In this document: positions 33,507-42,174 of the stretch, piece by piece
How the letters are laid out: every line of letters begins with the position of its first letter
How positions within the stretch are numbered: the stretch's first letter is position 1
Assembly (NCBI GenBank): GCA_010093485.1
Contig: MU001508.1
Span: forward strand, 27,750 to 69,923
Direction: 5' to 3'
Source of the DNA: Karstenula rhodostoma CBS 690.94
Taxonomy: Eukaryota; Ascomycota; Dothideomycetes; Pleosporales; Didymosphaeriaceae
DNA: 42,174 bases
Notes under the pieces: generated by a model
Database searches by the model: none
Told to the model about the DNA's origin: nothing
The model's input: only the letters and a program-made list of their open reading frames with translations
Program-made: the position numbers and the translations under genes

Positions 33507-33651
33507 CTCTGCGACCTCTGCGGATTCGAAAGTCGGACGAAATTAACAGGGCACCCAGCAAACAAGCAATATACAGATAAGCAAGGCTGGAGAGTTGGGG
33601 CGCGCTGGGATCTTGGTAGCGGACTATGTTGTCGAGAAAAGAAAAGACCAT
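33493..33651 (-). promoter_or_regulatory. Possible 52-codon upstream ORF overlapping the 6PGDH start
   Basis: An ATG at 33651 opens a frame that stops at 33493, inside the first coding exon of the 6PGDH gene but in another frame. The peptide includes a hydrophobic stretch (LAYLYIACLLGALLI). If the transcript starts upstream of 33651, this frame would compete with the real start and lower translation. Transcript start is unknown. Confidence 0.3.
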
Positions 33652-34250
33652 GGCGAAAGCTTGGGCACAAAGCTTGATAGAACGTTTGATTTGCGATGAT
33701 TGCGAAGTGACGAAGGGATCATGGATGTGGTACGGTCCGCATCCCAACACGGTGACGTCGGCGGGGCTAAGCGGAGCTAGATAAGCTTTATGGCACGATG
33801 GCGGGAACTGACAGGGAACTTCGGAAGGTTGGCAGGGGCATGGTGTTTCGAATGTGGGTTATAGAGAAACATGAACAAATCGATGCTCGAAGCTACGGCC
33901 AGGTGCGTGTGCGTGTACAGCACAGTTTGCGTCATTTTTCGTTGACATTCAGTGTCCAGGCGAGTGATTGATGTCGGTTGTGAATACCGGACTGGTCGGA
34001 CTTCCGTTACTTCGAATTTTCATGGTATAACATGCAGAAGAGGTTTGAGGTCGCCTTCAATAGAGATGGATGCAGAAGAAGGCGCGGCCAAGGCACAGCA
34101 TGATCACGTTACCGCGAGCGAGCAGGGGTCAGAGCTGCGCTAGCCGTCTTGGGAAGTAGGCGAGAGCTTCTCCGGAAGGCGCGAACGGCCCGCAACACGA
34201 ACTCAACACCATAACGCAGCCCGCCACGCTCCCATACACACATCGCAACC
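33507..34250. promoter_or_regulatory. Divergent promoter between 6PGDH and Y14 genes
   Basis: 744 bases between the two divergent starts. Apart from the upstream open frame, I see no gene. Confidence 0.4.
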
Positions 34251-34783
34251 ATGGCCGACACCGAGATGGACATTGACCAGCCCGAGCTCACCTCCGCTGA
34301 CCCCAAAGCCAGTGACGCGCGCACCGCAGCTGGCGCAACCGCCGTCCGCTCCATCGAAGGCTGGATTATCATTGTCACCAACGTCCACGAGGAGGCCACC
34401 GAAGAGGACCTGCAGGACATGTTTGGCGAATACGGCACCATAAAGAACCTGCATCTGAACCTGGACCGGCGGACGGGTTATGTCAAGGTGCGGAATGCGT
34501 GCCAATGCGGGGAGAGTTGATGATAACGTATGTTTAGGGCTACGTTCTCATCGAGTACCCCACCCTCGACGAAGCAAAGGCTGCCGTGGGAGACGGCAAC
34601 GGTCTGGAGCTCCTCGAACAGAAGGTTGTCGTAGACTACGCCTTTGTTAGGCCCCCTCCTCCGAACAAGGGCCGTGGGCGCGACCAAGCACGCGACCAAG
34701 CACGCGAAGACAGGCGAGGCAGCGGTCGCGGCAAGGGAAGGAGCAGGAGCCCCGGCAGAGAAGGCGAGGACATGGAGGACTGA
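34251..34783 (+). CDS. RNA-binding protein Y14/RBM8A, exon junction complex
   Basis: Two exons (34251-34487, 34538-34783) join in phase 0 to give 160 residues, near the usual Y14 size. The central RRM starts at [20 protein letters not shown] and has [20 protein letters not shown] and [16 protein letters not shown]. The C-terminal tail is Arg/Gly/Ser-rich and ends in [15 protein letters not shown]14 pairs with Mago to form the core of the exon junction complex deposited on spliced mRNA in the nucleus. The intron separates the two halves of the RRM. Confidence 0.93.
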
Positions 34784-35139
34784 GCGCGACTATTGCAATG
34801 GTTGTGGAAGACCAGGAGTGTTCAGAGCGAGAAACGGCACCGAGGCATTCGCGGTTATCATACGGCTCGGCTGCAAAGCGAACGGAATTGGGCGATTGGC
34901 TGCATTGATGAATCACGGCATCTATAAGATGAATTGAGCTTACCAGCATGCCTCCCTGGGCAGGTTGGTTTTCTTGCTGCACATGGTAATTATCCCTATC
35001 CTTTCTTTTTTGCGACCGCGCTGACCCACGCTCAGACTCCATGTGAACCATAACAACGCCAGTGAACAGGCAACCGTAAATGTGACTGAATGCGCAGCGC
35101 GAGTTGATCTACTGCAGAGCCGCCCTTCCGGTTCGAATA
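34784..35139. other. Intergenic, no gene seen
   Basis: About 350 bases downstream of Y14. Sequence is ordinary; the left boundary of the rearranged RING region follows. Confidence 0.35.
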
Positions 35140-35209
35140 TCTAAGGCAGCGCCACCAAGCGCATGGTTTTTATGTCTAAGACAGCGCCATCATGCGTATG
35201 GTTTTTACA
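35140..35209 (+). repeat. Two tandem ~35-base repeats, left copy of an inverted pair
   Basis: Two units starting TCTAAG(G/A)CAGCGCCA at 35140 and 35175 lie head to tail with a 35-base period. Reverse-complement relatives lie at about 37559-37641. The second unit shares CTAAGACAGCGCCATC exactly with the right-hand side. Confidence 0.75.
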
Positions 35210-36011
35210 TCTCACAAGTTTACCCAGCTTATGACGCTTTACGTCCTGAATGCGGCCATCGCATTGGGAGTGACTGTTTTCTCAAGTTGTTAAAAGCAGG
35301 CAGTCCTATGGTCTGTGGCATTTGTCGGACCCCTTATCCACGCGCCGAATCCACATTCAGACGAAAGCTCGCTCTCGTGCTACAGTACAGTGGCATCTTT
35401 TCTTGGTCGAATCGCGGATTTTTTACCTTTTCAACAGCAAACACACTACTTTTCAGGCTGACCGTCGCGAGCGCTTAAGCAACCGACTCGTTCGTGGAGA
35501 GGTTGATCTCAATTTGGATACCGCAGAAGGAAGCATTAGAATTGGAGGCCATCCTTGTGCTCTGCTCCTGATGATTTTCATGGTTACTTGTCTGTTCTTA
35601 CAGGGTTTCGTCCTTCGCCTGAAGGAGCTTCCACCGGGCTTCTATGCAGAAGTGTGGACTTCGTTCGGTCTCTTCGGCTATGAAGTGGCGGGTAGATCCT
35701 GGCTTGGCGATCTGGTGCCTTCACTCCTCATCCTTCATGAGGTTGTTGAGACTGCTGATCTCATATTGCTTGCTGAGGAAAATCTTCCTTTTGGAGCGCT
35801 CAACCCCGTTGGGTATGCAGTGGAGAAGCTGCTGTCTTTCCTATATCGCGTATCCATCATAGTCGTGATTGTATTCGCAGCTCGGGTGCTTCATCTCTTT
35901 CTCTCTCTTCCGGACTACGGCCTAGTTGTCTTGTATGGCTTCAACTTGGTACTGGCACTTCACATCGTACTTTACCGCGCTCTATCCTCACGCGACTTGC
36001 AGAGGTATTAA
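35150..36011 (+). pseudogene. C-terminal half of a RING/transmembrane gene
   Basis: The frame from about 35150 contains the second half of a RING: RPECGHRIGSDCF and VCGICRTPYP, that is Cys-Gly-His, then Cys, then CxxC. The first CxxC pair is missing upstream. The frame stops at 35478. A second frame, from about 35457 to 36011, carries at least three hydrophobic helices (ALLLMIFMVTCLFLQGFV, VSIIVVIVFAARVLHLFL, YGLVVLYGFNLVLALHIVL). A GTGCTA...TTTCAG intron (about 35377-35456) would join the two in phase. A RING followed by membrane helices suggests a membrane ubiquitin ligase. The missing N-terminal half appears to be at 37602-37784 on the other strand, so the gene looks broken by rearrangement. 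Confidence 0.6.
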
Positions 36012-36711
36012 GCGTTAGTATACACGTCTTACCATGCAGCAAATTCCTACAAGAACGGGTGTCGACAACATGGTCATTTGCACGAAAGGCCAGAGGCAGC
36101 AGTCCGGTACCATTAGAAAGCCATACCAAGATACTGGGATCATCTTGCTTCAACCGGCAGCCTTTCGGCCTTTGTGTACATATTCTTGTGCAATATCACA
36201 ATTCCATGTTTTCAAGGACCTCTTGCGCTGCGGTACTGAGGTTATGTGTTTTCCTGCATACCAAGAGATAACTAAGATGAAAAATGTGATTATAAATGCT
36301 GGAACATTAATTGATATTTTCTGGAGAGATTCGTCACTGATAAGCGCGAATGTAGTGCACGTTAACTGGGTTTAGTATTCAGACCGCCAAACGTTAGTAT
36401 GACCTCCTAGCTAGAGCATTATCTATTTATGGGACCGAATACGTGATGAGGAGCTACGATCGTAGGTACGACGTTGCGGCAACACGATGGTTCTACTCAA
36501 CCATGAAACTCCACACCTCAACATACAACAAAAACTCCACGACCAAATTCAATTTTTTACCTCTATTATTTATTCGCGATGTCTAGTACCGTATCATGTT
36601 TGTCCCCAGACCACTATCAAAAAAGGCAACCCTCCAGTCGTGCCCAATCTCAAGTCTACTATTAAAAATACACTCTACACATCTTATACACCACAAGCCA
36701 CACCTTCCATG

Positions 36712-37464
36712 TTCGCCTCCAAACTCAGCAACATGTTCTCGGGCTACAGTTACCAACCCCTCTCCAGCGCCCTCCCACCCGAGTATACCGAATGCCCTAT
36801 CTGCTGGCGCGGTTTTGGCATCGAAGAAAACGATGACGCGGCGCCATGCCAGCCTCTCCAGACACCATGCGGGCACATCGTCGGCAGCGTGTGCGTTGAG
36901 GGAATGAATCAAAAGGGGATCAAGATGCGGTGCTAGACGTGCTTCCAAGACGTGCCCCGACACGGAAAGACTTTAACAAAGAGACTGTACGAGATATCGC
37001 AGTGGCCGCCATTCTCATATAATACGAGCTGGTTGCGCCACAGCGAGATCTTTTAGGAAATGGACGAACTTGTTAAGAATGAGGAAGCCGGAGGTGCAGA
37101 AGCTTGGGCGTGGTTCGCGTACCATATGCTAGCCTCGGAGCTTGTCATTCTGCTGATGCACGTCTGTGCTGCCACCTAGTATGCATTCGACATCCACAGG
37201 TGGGGAATAGGCGGCGATAAGGGCTGGATCGAGCGTTATGCACCCGGCTCAAGCTACAATTACCAGATGTGGGTGAGCAAGCTGAGTCTGCAGCGTGCCT
37301 CTATTCTGGAGTTCAACGCAACGCTTGCAATATTCATGTTCATCACCCGAGCTGCGGTCCGCAGGTATCCAAACAGCAGTTGGGTCAAATGCGCGCTGGA
37401 GAAGCTGCTCATGGTCCCTGTGCTCAGGTTCATGCTTGTGCTCGGTAACGCTTGCGTGGGCTAA
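36712..37464 (+). pseudogene. RING/transmembrane pseudogene with three TAG stops
   Basis: One continuous frame of 251 codons from ATG 36712 to TAA 37464 is interrupted by TAG at about 36934, 37054 and 37180. It starts with a RING: ECPICWRGFGIEENDD, then TPCGHIVGSVC, then MRC, a stop, and TC where the last CxxC should be. Two hydrophobic stretches follow (MLASELVILLMHVCAA and ATLAIFMFI). No GT-AG introns remove the stops. All three could come from CAG by C-to-T change, the RIP direction. It resembles the split RING gene in layout and is probably a diverged relative. Confidence 0.65.
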
Positions 37465-37558
37465 GACCTGCTGTTTTATTTTGTTTGGGGGTGCGAGGTG
37501 GCAAACTTGGTTCTATTTGGTGCGCTTGCACTGTGCTCTTGCTACAGGATCCGAAGTA

Positions 37559-37641
37559 TCAAGCGCATGGTGGCGCTGTCTTATATATGAAAACTGAGCA
37601 CTTAGATATAAGTACTAAGCGCTTGATGGCGCTGTCTTAGG
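37559..37641 (-). repeat. Right copies of the short repeat, inverted relative to 35140
   Basis: GCGCATGGTGGCGCTGTCTTA (trailing from 37563) and GATGGCGCTGTCTTAG (about 37625-37640) are reverse-complement relatives of the repeat units at 35140-35209. The two units here are about 56 bases apart. Confidence 0.7.
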
Positions 37642-37784
37642 GAAAATATCCTCTTTTGAAAGAACCAACGGTCGTCGTCTTTGTCTGCTACGCCGAATTT
37701 TCGCAAACAGATATAGCATCGGTTGTCCGCGTCGGGAATAAGTTCGGTCCACTGCTGGAGTCTGTACAGCCTTGCTAAAGTCAT
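37602..37784 (-). pseudogene. N-terminal half of a RING gene, cut at the repeat
   Basis: A 60-codon frame starts at ATG 37784. It contains NRCYICLRKFGVADKDDDRW, the first CxxC pair and loop of a RING, and closely resembles CPICWRGFGIEENDD at 36712. After FFQKRIF the frame enters the short repeat (SLRQRHQALSTYI) and stops. The same repeat-encoded LRQRH sequence precedes the orphan second half of a RING at 35150. The N-terminal fragment alone cannot fold as a RING. Confidence 0.6.
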
Positions 37785-37943
37785 GGCTGGGGGATGTTGG
37801 CGAGTTGACTTATGCTAAGGGTATTGAACTGTGCATGGCACGGATTGGTTTGCCATGTCTCCATCGTCGTCAGTGCCAGATTTCGCTGCAACTACTACCA
37901 TTACTCACGTTGTTTAAGTATCGCAGGCGTTCATCGAGGTTCG

Positions 37944-37988
37944 AAGGAGTTAAAGGAGTTAAAGGGGTTAAAGGGGTTAAAGAGTCAA
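37944..37988 (+). repeat. 9-base minisatellite
   Basis: Five units of AAGG(A/G)GTTA, the last degenerate (AAGAGTCAA). The period is a multiple of three. No gene around it is supported. Confidence 0.8.
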
Positions 37989-38948
37989 AGGTTTCAAGAG
38001 ATATTCGTGTGTGCGCTACTCCTCTACAGAGCCGGCCCCCCCGGGTTACCCAGCCCAACAGCCTCCTGATCCTGAACTGTGCATGGGAAGGTCATGCGGC
38101 ACAAAGGTGTTATAGCAACTAGTATCCCTTATAAGCGTAACTATGTCTAGCGGTGAAACATAGTTATCAGGATTTTACACCACCCTCTCGACATGACTAA
38201 AAGGGTACCTGCAATGACATTGAATAAAAGGCACGTGCGTATCTCTTTTGTCAAGTTGGTGAAGAAACAACGTTCATCACACATTCTTTGTCTTGGGTTG
38301 TGTGATCTTACTGTTGCTTACATGAGGCGAATGATATACGTAGGTAGTAAAATGGTAGGTTAATTTAGTTGCAGATTACTCGTGAGGGGGCTTCGGAGTC
38401 GGCGAAATTGTGATGTGGAATGAAAATCAGTTATTGGTAATATTGCGGCGGGAAACAGTGTTAGAGTTATTGAAGAGTGTTTTGTTGTAGTGTGGATCGT
38501 ATGATTAATGGCAAGAGTTCAAAGTGGACACCACGTCAAGGATCCAAGGATGTCATAGCATAGGGGGCAAGACCTATCAAGACAGTGGTTGTTGATATGC
38601 AGCACCTGAGCGGGATTGTCTTGCGGCCGAACGCCTGTTCTCCACATAAATTATGGATCTCTCGACAGGCCAGTTATAAGGACCTGCTCCTTCGACAACA
38701 TCCCCCAATCCACAGACCGTCGACGTCCGCAATTCATGGACTTCTTGACTTACAGCTTAACAAGTTGCAAATACTGAGGCAGGTCCACAACAGTGGCTGC
38801 ATTGTTAGTCAGTTCAAGCTGCAAGTCAATTCAGCCTTGAACACCCCAACATATAGCACGAGAAAAATAAGGAACGCGGTACACACCAACTCAATGATAT
38901 CATCGCCCGATATATCATCGAGACTGTACTTGGTGCCGTCGGCGAGGA
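37989..38948. other. Intergenic, no gene seen
   Basis: About 960 bases of normal composition between the RING remnants and the small secreted-protein gene. No supported coding or RNA gene. Confidence 0.4.
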
Positions 38949-39356
38949 TCAGAGCATCCGGCTTGCGCGACTGTTGGCAATCCTGTCCTCGGCGGCACAT
39001 GTATCAGGGTATATGGCTTCCCTCCTGATCTTCTTGCCTTTATCGCCAAAGTAGTTGTAGTAATTGCCTGTGGGACCCAAACACATGTTGGTCGTACCAC
39101 GGGCCAGCCCTCTTTGTGCTATGTGGGTACAAGCACCATCGATGTACAAGTAGGCTGTGATGGTGCAGTAGATCGGGATGCCGTAGTGGCCGACGGTCAA
39201 GTAGTTGTAGCCGGGCGCGGTGTAGCACATGCGAGGTTCAATTTTCTGGTAGACGAGGCCGACGCCGCCGCACCCACCCTGCTCGGCCTTGGAGAAGTAG
39301 GCATAGATTGCTGAGACGGTGGCAACGAAGCCAATGACGACCTGGGGGCACTTCAT
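38949..39356 (-). CDS. Small secreted Cys-rich protein, unknown function
   Basis: Single exon, 135 residues. Residues 1 to about 25 are a signal peptide or membrane anchor (QVVIGFVATVSAIYAYF). The mature part has six Cys spread across GGCGGVG, RMCYTAPG, PIYCTITAY, GACTHIA, TNMCLGP and DTCAAEDR, and is Tyr/Gly-rich. I do not recognise the family. The frame ends at ASRML, but an overlapping frame (+1) continues as RKPDALILADGTKYSLDDIS and a hydrophobic helix, to about 38809. A one-base frameshift near 38970 or an unseen intron could make a longer protein. Position beside the AT-rich block is common for fungal effector-like genes, but a role is not shown. Confidence 0.55.
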   Translation of the reverse strand: MKCPQVVIGFVATVSAIYAYFSKAEQGGCGGVGLVYQKIEPRMCYTAPGYNYLTVGHYGIPIYCTITAYLYIDGACTHIAQRGLARGTTNMCLGPTGNYYNYFGDKGKKIRREAIYPDTCAAEDRIANSRASRML

Positions 39357-39669
39357 TGCGATTGGGGAGAGGGGGTGTTTGAAAGAGCGGCGTCCAAGGT
39401 CGGAGGTAGCGGAAGGAAAGAAACGAAGTGGTGCGAATGGTGAGGATGGTGAGGATGGTAAGAAGGGAGGTATTTAACCAGACAGCTAAGCGGTGCACAA
39501 AGTCTTACAATCCCAGAATTAACAGCACAAATTTGATCCAGTAGAGATGCAAGTCTTAGCCTAGACTGGGTGGACAGTCCACGTATCTGGGGGTATACCT
39601 TCGTGCTGCCTCTATCATAGTATTGTCTCAGTCACATGCTGAATCAAACAATCAGAGGTAGCGATGAGG
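39357..39669. other. Promoter side of the small secreted-protein gene, no gene seen
   Basis: About 310 bases leading into the AT-rich block. The first 110 contain GGATGGTGA-type tandem repeats (GGTGAGGATGGTGAGGATGG near 39440) and no coding sequence. Confidence 0.4.
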
Positions 39670-42174
39670 CTAGAGCAGGCTATCTAATTAACTATAGGAT
39701 AGGGTAACCTAGTAGACATGTGGGGATCCTGGAGTTATAGAAGATAATAGGGAGGCGCCTATAAGGGTTAATTTAACCTAAGGTTAAATCCCCTTATAGG
39801 ATATTTACCCACCTTTAAGCTTAGGCCTTATCTAGTAGCCTATATATAGATTAGTTAGTAGATCTTAAATATCTAGTATATAGAGAATCCCTCTCTAGGA
39901 CCTTTTCTATTTTAGTATTTTAAGTTTAGTTTTAATTTATATAGTTTTTTCTAGTTATCTAATTCTAAGAGTATTTACTCTATTTAACTATATTCTAGCC
40001 TTATATTAAATTTAAGACCCTTTTTTTTAGCTAGAGATTAGTAACTATAATATTTACCTTTAGCTCTTTAAGTATAAAAAAGTTTACTAAAATCTTAAAA
40101 TTCTTTTTTAGATTAGCTATTAAGGTACTAGAATATCCTCTAAAGTCCTTATATTAGATTATATATATATATTATTACCTATAGTATAGTATACTTACTA
40201 TTATAGTAAGTTATAGTAACTACTAGTAGTAGTAGGTAGTAAGTATAAAAGGAGAGGCTAGGATATTTTATACTATTAGAACTAGTATAGGGTACTAAGG
40301 CACTATTTAAGGGCGTATCTTAACTAGACTTAAAATAATAATTAATTATAATAATTTATATAATTATATAATATATAACTAACCTATTTATATCTATAGT
40401 TTATAGTAATCTATTATTATTTATAGTAGATCTAATAATTAAGAGTCTTACTACCTTATTACTAATTATATATACTAAATAATATAGCACTACCTATTAG
40501 ACCTATAAAGACCTTCCTTACTATCTTTATATAGTATATAGAATAGCTAATAGCACTAGAAATATAAGTAAGAGCTAACTAAATATAGTATATATTTAAC
40601 CTAACTAATAATAAGGTACTAAAGCTATAACTATAAGTATTATAGCTACTAGACCTATATTAATTTATATATAATAATAACCTAATATTAAGTAGCCTAT
40701 ATATCCTTATAAATATATAAAAGTTATAGTAGAACTTATAAGTTAAATACTATAAACTATAATCTAATTAGTATAAAATAGAACTAGTAGAATATTATAT
40801 AAAGGTATAGGGAGTAGAAAAGCTTATATTATACCTATAGGGTTCTATTATAGCTAACCTATTTAGTATCTACTACCTCCCTAAGAAACTATATAAAGAA
40901 TAGATCCTCCTTATTATAAAAAAGATAAGAGTTAATAATAAAGAAGTAAAATTATAAGTATAATATAAATACCTATATATTATCTAAAGTACTAAGAGGT
41001 TAACTAAATAAGACCTCTAGCTAGCTAAATATAATTATATAGTATCTACTACTAAAAGGTAAAATTATATAGAGACTATAAATAATATAACTATTCTTAA
41101 TAATTTTATAAAAAGTATTATAGTACTAGATAAAATATATACTACTACTTTTAAATAGGCCCTCTAAAATAAATAGGAGATAATATACTAAAATATAATA
41201 AAGAGGTTTAGACTCTATATAGAGCGCTATTATCTAGTTAAAGCTATAATTAGAGCTATATTTATTATTAGAGGAGAACTAGATACTAGTACTAAAGGGG
41301 ATACCTTTTATACTAGTAATAGTATACCTATATAAATATAAGGTACTTAAAAATAGGAATAGAGTATAATAATATCCTTATAGGGATTATATAACCCTAA
41401 TCTACTTATACTATATAAATAAGGATTCTTTATACTATATAGGTAAAGCTCTATACTATATAGGTAGAATACCTCTATACTATATAGGTAGGGAGGTTAT
41501 AGAAGGAATAAAACACCTTACTAGTAAATAAAAAATTAAGGTATAAATAAAAAAAAGTATCTTATATATTCTATAGAATATATACTAAAGGATTACTACT
41601 ATACCTTTCTAGAAAAAGCTCTAGTATAGTAGAAACTATAACTAGAATAGAATAGTTTTATTAAGTATAATATCTAAAATAATCCCTTAATATAAGAATA
41701 GATATATATATTTAAATAAGTATAATTTAGAATACTATAAATTAAATAGTTATATACTCCTATACTAACCTAAATATTAGAGGCTAGTAATAAATAACTA
41801 AAAGGATAGAAAATTACTATAATCCCTATAAACTTCTAAGTAACCTTTTAATCTAACCCTTATATATACCTACTATAAACCTTATTAATCCTTAACTTAG
41901 GTATTATATATTATATCTTTAATAATATTAATTAATTTATTTTACTCTAGCTACTAATACTAGAAGACTTTATATAGGCAGGTAATATATAGGTCTAGAT
42001 ATAAGAATATAGAAGTATTTACCTTAGACTATAAAGTTATTAGGGAAATAGTATAATTAGGCTTAATAATATAGCTTACTACCCTAACCTACTCTATAAC
42101 CTAGTATCTTTTTAACTACTTAGATATTAAGGACTATAGTAGAATACTAAATTAGAACCTATAGTACTAAAATA
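39670..42174. repeat. AT-rich RIP block, right side
   Basis: Gene-free sequence with the same traits as the left block: TA-rich, stop codons in every frame, CpA and TpG almost absent. It runs to the window end. No transposon domain is readable. Three related units of about 24 bases containing TATACTATATAGGTA lie at about 41427-41492. Confidence 0.75.
39758..39800. repeat. 43-base near-perfect palindrome at the right block edge
   Basis: CCTATAAGGGTTAATTTAAC on the left pairs with GTTAAATCCCCTTATAGG on the right around a centre of a few bases. It lies about 90 bases inside the AT-rich block and would form a strong hairpin. It may be the end of a mobile element. Confidence 0.65.

Noticed and set aside
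35129..35141. GGTTCGAATAT resembling a tRNA T-loop / Pol III B box
   Set aside because: No A box, acceptor stem pairing or anticodon arm could be found around it.
36931..37185. Introns removing the three TAG codons of the RING pseudogene
   Set aside because: No GT-AG pairs of credible length flank the stops, and the coding frame continues directly across each one.

Overview
The window is fungal nuclear DNA from a filamentous ascomycete (Pezizomycotina). The evidence is short GT-AG introns of about 45-150 bases, typical fungal gene families (UstY/DUF3328 proteins, fungal rhodopsin-domain 7TM proteins, GH76, NIS1), and a sharp split into two base compositions. Two AT-rich blocks (1-6745 and about 39670-42174) are almost free of CpA and TpG and full of TpA, stop codons and homopolymers. 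This is the pattern left by repeat-induced point mutation (RIP) of old repeats. Between them lies about 33 kb of gene-bearing DNA. The exact genus cannot be told; an AT-isochore genome of the Dothideomycete kind is a guess.

Region 1 (1-6745) has no genes. It contains a 1.76 kb foldback element bounded by poly-T and poly-A, an 18-base minisatellite, a tandem pair of about 500-base repeats carrying telomere-like CCCTAA hairpins, and a nested inverted repeat. The last of these ends 33 bases from the first gene.

Region 2 (6778-14701) is the most interesting part. It looks like a compact, undescribed fungal RiPP (dikaritin-type) cluster: a 7TM rhodopsin-domain protein, two UstY oxidases with paired HxxHC motifs, a membrane-anchored tyrosinase, a tiny spliced gene for a 73-residue secreted precursor with three Kex2-type KR sites, and a COMT-type O-methyltransferase. 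The precursor was found by reading across an intron.

Region 3 (14702-34783) starts with a MITE-like element and a GH76 mannanase. It continues with housekeeping genes: KAP120/importin-11, PEX2, a BuGZ/ZNF207-like zinc-finger protein, a ubiquitin C-terminal hydrolase homologue with the catalytic His replaced by Arg, an S28 serine peptidase, a NIS1-family secreted protein, a 6-phosphogluconate dehydrogenase and the exon-junction protein Y14. Exon joins were worked out by hand; reading frame and phase agree at every stated junction.

Region 4 (35100-39356) is decaying. Two halves of one RING/transmembrane gene lie in opposite orientations at the ends of a 2.5 kb segment bounded by inverted copies of a short repeat, which suggests an inversion. 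Between them sits a second RING/TM pseudogene with three TAG stops. A small secreted Cys-rich protein gene follows, then the right AT-rich block with a strong palindrome near its edge.
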